A stretch of DNA of 64,000 bases. Origin: Rhizobiaceae bacterium. Lineage in GTDB: Bacteria > Pseudomonadota > Alphaproteobacteria > Rhizobiales > Rhizobiaceae. Numbering within the stretch: the first letter of the stretch is position 1; each line of letters starts with the position of its first letter. This document shows, piece after piece, positions 9,959 through 18,158 of this stretch. The notes below the pieces were generated by a model. That model was not told the origin of the DNA, searched no databases, and saw only the letters and a list, made by a program, of their open reading frames with translations. The stretch spans positions 186,001 through 250,000 of the forward strand of contig JARGOX010000009.1 in NCBI GenBank assembly GCA_029233925.1, written 5' to 3'. Both the position numbers and the translations under genes were made by a program.

Positions 9959-11275
9959 TCAATAGACGCCTTTGTAGCGGTCGCACTTTTCAGACCATTC
10001 GAGACCTTCAAGTTGTGCGAGTTCTCCGCGCTTGTGCGCCACATAAACATCAACAAATTCATCGGTGAACCAGTTGCGGGCGACATCGGAGGCACTAAAA
10101 AGGTCGAGGGCCTCGCTCAGGCTTTGTGGCAATCGCTTGAAGCCCATATCGGCCAGCTCTTGCGAACTTTTTAAAGACAGATCCTGCTGCGTCGGCTCTG
10201 GTGGTTCGATCTTGTCTTTGATGCCTTGCGTGCCGGCAAAAAGCAGAGCTGCAAAGGCAAGATGCGGACTGCAGGCGGCGTCGACGGCCCGTATTTCAAA
10301 ATTGTACTGACCTGCCCGGGTCTTCTCATCCCTGGCAGAGACCGGGCAAATCCTGACCGAGGCTTCTCGGTCACGGTATCCCAGATTGTTGAAAGCTGCG
10401 CTCCAGCGATGCGGAGTCAGGCGCAGATAGCTGATCTCCGAGGGCGCAAGGATGGCCAATATCTGATCGAGATATTTCAACAAGCCACCAATGAAGTGTC
10501 TCGTCAGCGTACTCATGCCGTAGGGGTTCTCGGCATCATAGGTCAGCGGCGCACCTTCAGCGTCGAGAAAGCTGAAATGGATGTGAACGCCATTGCCGAC
10601 ACCCTCCGGGTTCAAAATGGGCGAAAAGCTTGGCGTCACACCAAACCCGCGGATAATGTCATCAGCAAGAACCCGCAGGATAACTGCATTGTCAGCCGCG
10701 GTTATTCCAGATGATGGCTTGTTGGTCAGTTCATATTGAGCAGGGCCGTATTCCTTCATGAAGGTGTCGGGTGCGCAATCGGTTTCGCGCAGAGCTGCCA
10801 ACAATGGTTCGGCCCAGCTCTGGGCGTCGCGAAACCCCTTCAGACCAAAGGCATCGCCCGGTCGCGGTGACAGGCCCTTGATCTGGAATTCATGTTCAAA
10901 TGCAGCCAGAACATGTGCCTGTGTCGTGTGATGAAATTCCTCCAGAGCACGCTGGGCCAGTGATCGTGTGCAGAAGGTCCAGGGCTTGCCTTCCAGGCTG
11001 CAAATATTCCCGAGGGAAAAATCCAGAGGGCGATTGGCAATGTCAACCTGAATGCGGGTTTGAGGATCCGGGATCAAAGCCAGATCGCCCAAGGCTCCAA
11101 ACGGGCTTTCCGAAATACTATCGAAACAGGTGATTTGAACATTTGTCGGCGTCCATCCGACGCCGTTGGTACATCTTTTCTTCCACTCTGATTTCGGAAA
11201 GGATTTGCCACGCACGATTCCCGCCAGATCTGACGTGCCAACAAAAACCAGCGTGTCTTCATCACCTGTTTTCAT
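9959..11275 (-). CDS. Glutamine-synthetase-family ligase (gamma-glutamyl-amide/polyamine type)
   Basis: A glutamine-synthetase fold protein of 438 residues that should ligate glutamate to an amine using ATP. Visible are the N-terminal beta-grasp region (FVGTSDLAGIVRGKSFP), a metal-binding FEHEFQIKG, the GNGVHIHFSF ATP-site segment and the TPHRWSAAF...YRDREASVRICP glutamate-site region. These resemble GlnA-like enzymes such as gamma-glutamylpolyamine or gamma-glutamylmethylamide synthetases more than the assimilatory GlnA. Its ATG overlaps the regulator's stop codon (ATGA) and livG begins one base after it. Being in an amide operon, it may capture an amine released during catabolism. The exact substrate is unknown. 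Confidence 0.85.
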   Translation of the reverse strand: MKTGDEDTLVFVGTSDLAGIVRGKSFPKSEWKKRCTNGVGWTPTNVQITCFDSISESPFGALGDLALIPDPQTRIQVDIANRPLDFSLGNICSLEGKPWTFCTRSLAQRALEEFHHTTQAHVLAAFEHEFQIKGLSPRPGDAFGLKGFRDAQSWAEPLLAALRETDCAPDTFMKEYGPAQYELTNKPSSGITAADNAVILRVLADDIIRGFGVTPSFSPILNPEGVGNGVHIHFSFLDAEGAPLTYDAENPYGMSTLTRHFIGGLLKYLDQILAILAPSEISYLRLTPHRWSAAFNNLGYRDREASVRICPVSARDEKTRAGQYNFEIRAVDAACSPHLAFAALLFAGTQGIKDKIEPPEPTQQDLSLKSSQELADMGFKRLPQSLSEALDLFSASDVARNWFTDEFVDVYVAHKRGELAQLEGLEWSEKCDRYKGVY

Positions 11276-12132
11276 TCGATCGATCCAATCAGCGAGCCGG
11301 CGTGGTCCTTACCGCGCAATGCGTCCCAATCCGCAATCCTGTTTTTTGTCGTTTCCCAATCACGCTCGGCCAAGGGAACGAGGAAAGCCTCGACAAGCGT
11401 AAATGCCGAGACATAACTGTCCCAGAGTGTGCCTGAATCTATGGGGATTGAAACGAGTTCATGTGCGCCCTTTGCGGCAGGCGTAATCCACTTGTCGGTT
11501 ATGATGATTGTATGGGCTTTGCGAGATCGCGCCCGTTCCGACAATTGCGTGAGACTTGATTGGTAGCGTCTGAAATCGATGATCAGCACAATATCCGACG
11601 GGCGCATACGCAACAGATAATCCGGCCATTGTTCCATGTCTGACGAGATGTGGAAAACATCTCTGCGGATCTGACTTAGATGTTTGGCGAAAAAAGACGC
11701 GATACTGTCGCTCATCCGACCACCGATCATGAATATGCGGCGCTTTGGATCACCCAGCACGTTGCAGATCCGGTCGAACTGGGCTGGTGTAACACTCTCG
11801 ATCAATTCCGTATTGAGCGTTTGAACCCTGCTTATGTAAGAGGCCAGTGTGGCACCATCATCAATTGCGCTGCCCTGGCGCAGATCGATTGGCGATTGCT
11901 GGCCTTGCTTGAGTTCACGGACAAGTTTTTGCTGAAATTCCTGAAATCCTGCAAAACCCAATTTGCTGACAAAACGCGAAATGGAGGGCGCGGAAATATG
12001 GGCGCGTTGCGACAGGTCGTGGATGGGCTCAAGTCCCGCAAAGGGATAGTCTGCCAACAGGACAGAGGTCAATTTGCGTTCCGCAGGGGTAAGGTGAGCA
12101 TCAAGTTCTTCAATTCGTTGCCTGATTTGCAT
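11272..12132 (-). CDS. RpiR-family transcriptional regulator (HTH + SIS domains)
   Basis: The likely regulator of the amide cluster. The N-terminal HTH_6 domain reads MQIRQRIEELDAHLTPAERK and SQRAHISAPSISRFVSKLGF, and the C-terminal SIS domain (about residues 125-265) would bind an effector; RpiR regulators usually sense sugar phosphates. The frame is open well upstream, but that extension overlaps the divergent gene and has no family resemblance, so the ATG at 12132 is chosen. It is the first gene of the minus-strand operon and is coupled to the synthetase by an ATGA overlap. It probably acts at the inverted repeat at 12181-12228. Confidence 0.88.
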   Translation of the reverse strand: MQIRQRIEELDAHLTPAERKLTSVLLADYPFAGLEPIHDLSQRAHISAPSISRFVSKLGFAGFQEFQQKLVRELKQGQQSPIDLRQGSAIDDGATLASYISRVQTLNTELIESVTPAQFDRICNVLGDPKRRIFMIGGRMSDSIASFFAKHLSQIRRDVFHISSDMEQWPDYLLRMRPSDIVLIIDFRRYQSSLTQLSERARSRKAHTIIITDKWITPAAKGAHELVSIPIDSGTLWDSYVSAFTLVEAFLVPLAERDWETTKNRIADWDALRGKDHAGSLIGSIE

Positions 12133-12162
12133 CGTATGGATCTCGGCTTTCCCTGCATCTTC

Positions 12163-12249
12163 TGAGCATAGGGGCAATGTAATTATTGTGTCAATAGAGG
12201 CAATATATGTGATGTTGACAATATAATTTCCCTTCCTATACACAATTGT
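12163..12249. promoter_or_regulatory. Divergent promoter region with inverted-repeat operator candidate
   Basis: The 143-base gap between the RpiR gene and the divergent amidohydrolase holds two 14-base arms, 12181-12194 and 12215-12228, which are inverted copies matching at 12 of 14 positions, centre spacing 20. Each arm contains a perfect TTGACA -35 box, one per strand. On the plus strand it is followed after 16 bases by TATACA (12237-12242). On the minus strand it is followed after 18 bases by TATGCT. A regulator bound to the arms would cover both -35 boxes. RpiR binding is inference. Confidence 0.6.
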
Positions 12250-12275
12250 ATGCTGGATTTTGATCGGAGTTTGTC

Positions 12276-13073
12276 TTGGAGAAAACGGTTGAGCATTCGA
12301 GTGAGGCTGAATTGCCGGGGCAGGGTATCGATCCGGAACCAATCGAATTGATGAATGAAGGTTCCTCCAGCCCCCTTTTGCTGGTTTGTGAACATGCGGG
12401 GCAGGCGATACCACATGAACTCGGAGACCTGGGCCTGTCGGAAGATCAGCGTCGCCTGCACATAGCCTATGATATTGGTGCAGCAACGGTGGCACGGGAC
12501 CTGGCCGGTCGATTTGGCTGTGCATTGATATTGCAGCGCTACAGCAGGTTGGTGATCGACTGCAATCGCCCTGTAGGTACGCCACAATCGATACCGGAAA
12601 TCAGCGATAGCATCCGGATACCCGGTAACGCCGGTCTGTCTGACCGGGCTCGAGAACAGCGAGAAAACGCCATTTTCGATCCCTATGCTGCACTTTGTGC
12701 GGCGCAGATTGCGCAGGGGCATATTGAATTCACCTATTCAATCCACAGCTTCACACCGCAAATGGATGGCCTGTACCGGCCTTGGGATGTCGCCTTCCTC
12801 TATCGGGACAATTGCAGCCAGGGTGAGGAGCTTGCCGCGCTGTGTCATGAAATGTTTCCACAATTGAAGATTGGACATAACGAGCCCTATAGCATCGAGG
12901 ATCCGACAGACTGGTATATTCCGGTCTGTGCAGAACCACGCAAAATTCCCCATTGCCTGATAGAGATCCGCAACGATCACATTGATACAAACGAAGGCTG
13001 TGCGGTCTGGGCAGAACGCCTTTATCGGCTCATTTCCTGTTTCATGGAGCAACACAATGCAACTGACGCGTAA
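12276..13073 (+). CDS. N-formylglutamate amidohydrolase-family protein
   Basis: A zinc hydrolase of the FGase (HutG/N-formylglutamate deformylase) family, 265 residues. It shows PLLLVCEHAGQAIP near the start, SRLVIDCNRP, and IHSFTPQMDG, the family's recognisable blocks. It starts with TTG at 12276, supported by GGAG six bases upstream; the next in-frame ATG (12351) has no ribosome-binding site and would shorten the N-terminus. It heads the plus-strand arm of the amide cluster and overlaps the following hydrolase gene by 17 bases. Actual substrate may be a formyl- or acyl-amino acid; not determinable here. Confidence 0.87.
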   Translation: MEKTVEHSSEAELPGQGIDPEPIELMNEGSSSPLLLVCEHAGQAIPHELGDLGLSEDQRRLHIAYDIGAATVARDLAGRFGCALILQRYSRLVIDCNRPVGTPQSIPEISDSIRIPGNAGLSDRAREQRENAIFDPYAALCAAQIAQGHIEFTYSIHSFTPQMDGLYRPWDVAFLYRDNCSQGEELAALCHEMFPQLKIGHNEPYSIEDPTDWYIPVCAEPRKIPHCLIEIRNDHIDTNEGCAVWAERLYRLISCFMEQHNATDA

Positions 13074-13695
13074 TCAGCCACTGGAGCCGGCCCAGTCCGC
13101 TTTGCTCTACATTGATGTGCAGAATTTCTGTGCGCGGCGTGATGGGGGGGAATTCAAGGATATTTCAAAGGCCGAGCTGGAAGACAAATATGGTTGGTTT
13201 TTCAACAGGTTGGAAGCCGAGACTTTACCCAATATGCAGAAGCTTCAATCGGCCTGCAGGGATGCTGGTGTCGAGGTGATGTATACGACCATTGAAAGCC
13301 TGACAAAGGATGGTCGTGACAGAAGTCTGGATTACAAGATTACCGGCTTCAATGTTGCCAAGGGATCGTGGGACGGGAAAGTGCTTGATGCAATCGCGCC
13401 AGGCGATGACGAAATCGTCCTTTCAAAAACGTCTTCATCCGTCTTCATTTCGACCCATATCGACTACATCTTGCGCAACCTTGGCGTCAGGCAACTGGTG
13501 ATCTCAGGCCTTATCACGGATCAATGTGTAGAGGGCGCGGTGCGCGATGCCTGTGACCTGGGATATCTCGTCACATTGGTGAGTGATGCCTGTCTGACCT
13601 ACAGTCAGGAACGACAGGACCATTCCCTCGCGACAATTCGCGGCTATTGCCGTCAGGTGACAACCGAAGAACTTGTTGCCGAACTGGCCGGATAG
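13057..13695 (+). CDS. Isochorismatase-family cysteine hydrolase
   Basis: A cysteine amidohydrolase of the isochorismatase superfamily, which includes nicotinamidases, N-carbamoylsarcosine and ureidoacrylate amidohydrolases. The D-K-C triad is visible: Asp20 in LLYIDVQNF, Lys124 in LSKTSSSVF and Cys157 in ITDQCVEGAVRDA. The ATG at 13057 is preceded by GGAG at seven bases and lies inside the end of the amidohydrolase gene; an upstream in-frame start is ignored. With that gene it probably completes hydrolysis of the compound taken up by the divergent importer. The product is 212 residues. Confidence 0.88.
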   Translation: MQLTRNQPLEPAQSALLYIDVQNFCARRDGGEFKDISKAELEDKYGWFFNRLEAETLPNMQKLQSACRDAGVEVMYTTIESLTKDGRDRSLDYKITGFNVAKGSWDGKVLDAIAPGDDEIVLSKTSSSVFISTHIDYILRNLGVRQLVISGLITDQCVEGAVRDACDLGYLVTLVSDACLTYSQERQDHSLATIRGYCRQVTTEELVAELAG

Positions 13696-13782
13696 GCGTT
13701 TGCGCCTGTCGGTTGTTTCAGAAAAACGAAATGATTGCATCGAACATGGCAGACTCTATGCAGCCGATGCCGGTTGTTGTTC

Positions 13783-14586
13783 TCAAGCGGCTTCGAAATC
13801 AAGCTGTGCAATCACTGGAACATGATCGGACGGTTTTTCCCAGCCGCGCACATGTTTTTCAATATCGGCAGATTGCAACCGGTTTGCTGCCTCCGGTGAC
13901 AGCATCAGGTGGTCTATGCGAATGCCGTTGTTCTTTGGCCAGGCGCCCGCCTGATAATCCCAGAATGAATAGACCTTGGCTTCGTCCGTGGTGTTTCTAA
14001 TGGTTTCGGTGAAGCCGAGATTTTCCAGACGCCGCAGGGCCGAGCGGCTTTTTTCATGGTACAGCGCGTCACCTTCCCACTGGGCCGGATCCCGGCAATC
14101 ATAGGGTTCGGGAATGACATTGTAATCGCCAGCCAGAACCAGCGGTTCTTCCAGAGCCAGACGGTCTTCTGCCCAATGATGCAGGCGTTCCATCCATTCG
14201 ATTTTATAGGGAAACTTTTCCGTATCTACCGGATTGCCATTGGGCAGGTAGAGTGAAACCACCCGGATCACCCCTGACTTGACCGAATAGACGCCTTCGA
14301 TGAAACGCGCCTGTTCATCTTCTATCTGGCTGCCGGGCAGCATGGGCAGGCCGCGATTGACCTCGTCGGGCCGCATTTTTGAAAGCAGGGCGACACCGTT
14401 AAACCCCTTCTGACCGTGTGTCTCGACATGGTAGCCGAGTGCTTCGATCTGTTCGCGCGGAAAGTTCTCGTCGACCGACTTGACCTCCTGAAGACAGGCG
14501 ATGTCCGGCTGGCTTTCCGCTAGCCAGTTCAAAAGATTGTCAAGGCGCGCCTTGATCCCGTTAATATTCCAACTGGCTATTTTCAT
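13783..14586 (-). CDS. xthA: Exodeoxyribonuclease III
   Basis: An AP endonuclease/3'-5' exonuclease of base-excision repair. The 267-residue protein starts MKIASWNINGIKARLDNLL, includes the catalytic Glu in ACLQEVKS, the Tyr segment VVSLYLPNG, the LAGDYNVIP loop and the C-terminal RIDHLMLSP and SDHVPVIAQL His motif, in the usual order for the ExoIII/EndoIV-like fold. It is convergent with the isochorismatase gene and sits 11 bases downstream of erpA on the same strand, so the two are probably cotranscribed. Confidence 0.95.
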   Translation of the reverse strand: MKIASWNINGIKARLDNLLNWLAESQPDIACLQEVKSVDENFPREQIEALGYHVETHGQKGFNGVALLSKMRPDEVNRGLPMLPGSQIEDEQARFIEGVYSVKSGVIRVVSLYLPNGNPVDTEKFPYKIEWMERLHHWAEDRLALEEPLVLAGDYNVIPEPYDCRDPAQWEGDALYHEKSRSALRRLENLGFTETIRNTTDEAKVYSFWDYQAGAWPKNNGIRIDHLMLSPEAANRLQSADIEKHVRGWEKPSDHVPVIAQLDFEAA

Positions 14587-14597
14587 TAAACCGACCG

Positions 14598-14948
14598 TTA
14601 AACCGTGAAGCTGGTTCCACAGCCACAGGACGCTATTGCGTTGGGATTGTTTATCTGAAAGGACTGCCCCAGCAGATTGTCGACGAAATCTATTTCGGAT
14701 CCGCCCATGTAGACCAGCGACAGCGAATCGATCAGGACGCGGGCTTTGCCCTTTTCCAGGACCAGGTCATCATCACCCGGATCATTGGCCAGATCGAATT
14801 TGTAGGAAAAGCCGGAGCATCCTCCGCCCTCCACTGACACACGAAGGGCAGATTTACCGCTCTCCGATGCAAGGATATCAGCAATCCGGCTGGCAGCAGC
14901 GTCGGATAGGGTCACTTCATTCATGGGCTTTGTACTTGTCTGTGTCAT
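14598..14948 (-). CDS. erpA: Iron-sulfur cluster insertion protein ErpA (A-type carrier)
   Basis: An A-type Fe-S carrier delivering clusters to apoproteins. The 116-residue product has the three conserved cysteines: GGCSGFSY and SCGCGTSFTV at the C-terminus, with the LSDAAASRIADILA opening of the HesB/IscA domain. The frame is open upstream, but the ATG at 14948 has an AGGAGG site immediately before it. The gene is divergent from dgt, with about 104 bases between. A small TGTTGT...ACAACA inverted repeat (14998-15022) around a CCTATAGG core lies in that gap and may be an operator. Confidence 0.93.
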   Translation of the reverse strand: MTQTSTKPMNEVTLSDAAASRIADILASESGKSALRVSVEGGGCSGFSYKFDLANDPGDDDLVLEKGKARVLIDSLSLVYMGGSEIDFVDNLLGQSFQINNPNAIASCGCGTSFTV

Positions 14949-15052
14949 GCAAACCTCCTGACCGGGAAATGAGCCCGGAGATAAAACGATTGAACATTGT
15001 TGTCCTATAGGTATGAACAACAACAGGCCGCGTCAACGGGGAAGGCGGAACA

Positions 15053-16267
15053 ATGACAGTTGATCAGAGTGCATTGGGCTTCGGGATGGGGGAGCGTGCC
15101 GTGTGGGCAAGCAATCCATTGCTCAGCAGGGGCAGGCTCTACCCGGAAAATTCAAGCCTCACACGATCTGAATTTCAGCGTGACAGGGATCGCATCATTC
15201 ATACAACGGCATTTCGTCGTTTGAAGCACAAGACCCAGGTTTTTGTCGCCCATGAGGGTGATCATTACCGCACCAGACTGACCCATACGATTGAAGTTGC
15301 CCAGATTGCCCGTGCCTTGGCCCGCGCACTGAAGCTTGATGAGGATCTTGCAGAGGGTGTGGCGCTGGTCCATGATTTTGGCCATACGCCCTTTGGTCAT
15401 ACCGGAGAGGATGCCCTCAATGCCTTGATGAGGGATTATGGCGGGTTCGACCATAATGCACAGTCCTTGCGTATCGTCACGCAACTGGAGCGTCGCTATG
15501 CGATGTTTGACGGGTTGAATCTGACCTGGGAAAGCCTTGAGGGGCTGGCCAAACACAACGGCCCCTTGACGGATGGTGAGGGGAAAGGTCTGAAATCGGC
15601 AGTGCCGCAACCGATCCTTGACTATTGCAAGTTGCAGGATCTGGAGCTTGCAACATTTGCCAGCCTGGAAGCACAGGTGGCGGCCATTGCTGATGACATT
15701 GCCTATAATACGCATGACATCGATGACGGATTGCGCAGTGGATTGCTGACTTTTGAAATGCTCGAGAACGTGCCTTTTCTGCATGATTTACTGACGACGG
15801 TCCGCGATCTTTACCCTGAACTTGAAGACAGTCGAACAACCCATGAAATCATGCGGAGGCAGATAACGATCATGGTTGAGGATGTCATTTCAACGGCACA
15901 GAAAAACCTGTCTCGAATCAATCCGAAAAGTGCGGATGACATCAGACATGCCGGCATGGCTGTGGCGCAGTTCTCCGAAGCTATGCAGATTGCCGATCGG
16001 AGCATAAAATCATTTCTCCATGAGAACATGTATCGGCATGCCGATGTGATGCGGGTTCGCGAGCAGGCTTCAACCATTGTGAATGATATTTTCAATGCTT
16101 ATATGGAGGATCCGCGATTAATGGGCGGGCACTGGGCTGATGATGTGGATAAACTTGACCGTGGTGAGGTTGCTCGGCGTGTTGCCGATTATCTGGCGGG
16201 AATGACGGATACATTCGCCGTCACACAGCATCGGGCAATGTTTGACCACACACCGGAATTGCGTTAG
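15053..16267 (+). CDS. dgt: Deoxyguanosinetriphosphate triphosphohydrolase-like protein
   Basis: An HD-domain phosphohydrolase of the type 2 dGTPase-like family, which cleaves dNTPs to nucleoside and tripyrophosphate. [20 protein letters not shown] precedes the HD region [17 protein letters not shown] and [13 protein letters not shown] (metal-binding His and Asp residues). Length of 404 residues fits the alphaproteobacterial form. It is directly followed by argS, an order common in this group. The nucleotide preference is not predictable. Confidence 0.92.
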   Translation: MTVDQSALGFGMGERAVWASNPLLSRGRLYPENSSLTRSEFQRDRDRIIHTTAFRRLKHKTQVFVAHEGDHYRTRLTHTIEVAQIARALARALKLDEDLAEGVALVHDFGHTPFGHTGEDALNALMRDYGGFDHNAQSLRIVTQLERRYAMFDGLNLTWESLEGLAKHNGPLTDGEGKGLKSAVPQPILDYCKLQDLELATFASLEAQVAAIADDIAYNTHDIDDGLRSGLLTFEMLENVPFLHDLLTTVRDLYPELEDSRTTHEIMRRQITIMVEDVISTAQKNLSRINPKSADDIRHAGMAVAQFSEAMQIADRSIKSFLHENMYRHADVMRVREQASTIVNDIFNAYMEDPRLMGGHWADDVDKLDRGEVARRVADYLAGMTDTFAVTQHRAMFDHTPELR

Positions 16268-16334
16268 TCACCGCAAAACCTTGCCGGATACGAAGGGGTA
16301 CACTCCCGCGTACGGCGTTTCCCGGATGGAACTT

Positions 16335-18095
16335 ATGAATCTTTTCAAAGACTTTGAAAAGCGCGTTGTCGATGCGCTTCAAGCCCTGGATCAGATCCAG
16401 AACCATGATGGCCCCATCAGCTTTGAGCGTGTGGCAATCGAGCCGCCTCGCGATCCCAGTCATGGTGATGTCGCTACAAATGCCGCCATGGTGCTGGCCA
16501 AATTGCTTGGTACAACGCCGCGCGCCCTTGCGGAAGATATATCGCGCATTCTGGAGAGGGACGCTGATATCGAGTCGGTGTCTGTTGCCGGGCCGGGGTT
16601 CATCAATATGAAACTGTCTGCGGTCTTCTGGCAGCGCACGTTATCGCAGATGATTGCAGCCGGCGACAGCTTCGGCCGCAGCACGATGGGTGAAGGTCGC
16701 AAAATCAATGTTGAATATGTTTCAGCCAATCCCACTGGTCCGATGCATGTCGGCCATTGTCGCGGAGCCGTCGTCGGGGACACGCTTGCCAATCTTCTGA
16801 CATTCAGCGGTTATGACGTTACCAAGGAATATTATATCAATGATGCCGGTTCGCAAATTGATGTGCTGGCCCGTTCCGTATTTCTTCGTTACAGGGAAGC
16901 GCTGGGCGAAAAAATATCCGAGATTCCTGCCGGTCTCTATCCGGGAGATTATCTGGTCCCTGTCGGCAAGCTGCTGGCTGAACGGTTTGGCATCAAATTG
17001 CGTTCCATGGCGGAAGCGGACTGGATGCCGATCGTCAAGGATGCGGCCATTGATGCGATGATGGATATGATCCGCGCCGACCTGGCATCACTCCACGTTG
17101 TGCATGATGTGTTTTTCTCCGAACGGACGCTGCATGACAATGGCGCAAAGGCGATCCGCGAGGCGATCAATGACCTGACGTTCAAGGGACATGTCTACAA
17201 GGGCACGCTGCCACCGCCAAAGGGACAATTGCCAACGGATTGGGAAGACCGCGAGCAAACCCTTTTCAAGTCCACCGATGTGGGTGATGATATTGACCGG
17301 CCGCTGATCAAGTCCGATGGTTCCTATACCTATTTTGCTGCAGACGTGGCCTATTTCCACGACAAGTTCGAGCGCGGGTTCGAGGAAATGATCTATGTGC
17401 TCGGCGCGGATCACGGTGGTTATGTCAAACGGCTGGAGGCGGTTGCCAAGGCTGTTTCGGCTGGTCAATCCAGGCTCACCGTCCTGCTATGTCAATTGGT
17501 CAGGCTTTACCGCGAGGGTGAACCGGTTCGCATGTCAAAACGTTCCGGTGATTTTGTTACCCTGCGTGAAGTTGTTGATGAAGTCGGAAGCGATTCTGTT
17601 CGTTTCATGATGCTTTATCGCAAAAGTTCCGAGCCGCTTGATTTTGATTTTGCCAAGGTGACGGAACAATCCAAGGACAATCCTGTGTTCTATGTGCAAT
17701 ATGCCCATGCGCGCTGTCATTCCGTATTTCGACAGGCGGCACAGGCATTTCCCGATGTTGATATTGATTCGGTCGATTTTTCAAAGGCCATCGCTGATCA
17801 CATTCGTGATGCAAGTGAAATGCAACTGGTTGGCAAACTCGCCGAATTCCCCAGAATTGTGGAAAGTGCTGCGGCGGTGCATGAGCCGCACAAGATTGCA
17901 TTTTACCTCTATGATCTGGCGAGTGCCTTCCACGCTCATTGGAATAAGGGTAAAGATTCAAAAGAGTTGCGGTTTATTAACGATAATAATTTACACTTGA
18001 GTTTGGCCAGACTTGGGTTGGTAAAGGCGGTTGCCACCGTATTAAAATCGGGCTTGTCGATTACGGGAACAAATGCGCCGGCGGAGATGCGTTGA
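16335..18095 (+). CDS. argS: Arginine--tRNA ligase
   Basis: Class I aminoacyl-tRNA synthetase charging tRNA-Arg. The HIGH-type motif is in [17 protein letters not shown] and the KMSKS-type loop is [12 protein letters not shown]. The N-terminal additional domain starts [20 protein letters not shown], and the C-terminal anticodon-binding DALR domain ends the 586-residue protein. Upstream in-frame codons from 16242 overlap the end of dgt and do not resemble the family, so I use ATG 16335; ATG 16326 is the alternative. Confidence 0.95.
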   Translation: MNLFKDFEKRVVDALQALDQIQNHDGPISFERVAIEPPRDPSHGDVATNAAMVLAKLLGTTPRALAEDISRILERDADIESVSVAGPGFINMKLSAVFWQRTLSQMIAAGDSFGRSTMGEGRKINVEYVSANPTGPMHVGHCRGAVVGDTLANLLTFSGYDVTKEYYINDAGSQIDVLARSVFLRYREALGEKISEIPAGLYPGDYLVPVGKLLAERFGIKLRSMAEADWMPIVKDAAIDAMMDMIRADLASLHVVHDVFFSERTLHDNGAKAIREAINDLTFKGHVYKGTLPPPKGQLPTDWEDREQTLFKSTDVGDDIDRPLIKSDGSYTYFAADVAYFHDKFERGFEEMIYVLGADHGGYVKRLEAVAKAVSAGQSRLTVLLCQLVRLYREGEPVRMSKRSGDFVTLREVVDEVGSDSVRFMMLYRKSSEPLDFDFAKVTEQSKDNPVFYVQYAHARCHSVFRQAAQAFPDVDIDSVDFSKAIADHIRDASEMQLVGKLAEFPRIVESAAAVHEPHKIAFYLYDLASAFHAHWNKGKDSKELRFINDNNLHLSLARLGLVKAVATVLKSGLSITGTNAPAEMR

Positions 18096-18158
18096 GTGTC
18101 ACCTTTTGCCCACATTGTGCTGGCATGTAAAATTGCTCTATGCATGTGAGTATACAGT

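Noticed and set aside
12133-12585. N-terminal extension of the RpiR gene
   Set aside because: It covers the divergent promoter region and the start of the amidohydrolase gene and looks unlike any regulator N-terminus.
13694-13707. Hairpin AGGCG-TTTG-CGCCT at the end of the isochorismatase gene
   Set aside because: Only five base pairs, overlaps the stop codon and lacks a T tract; not a convincing terminator.
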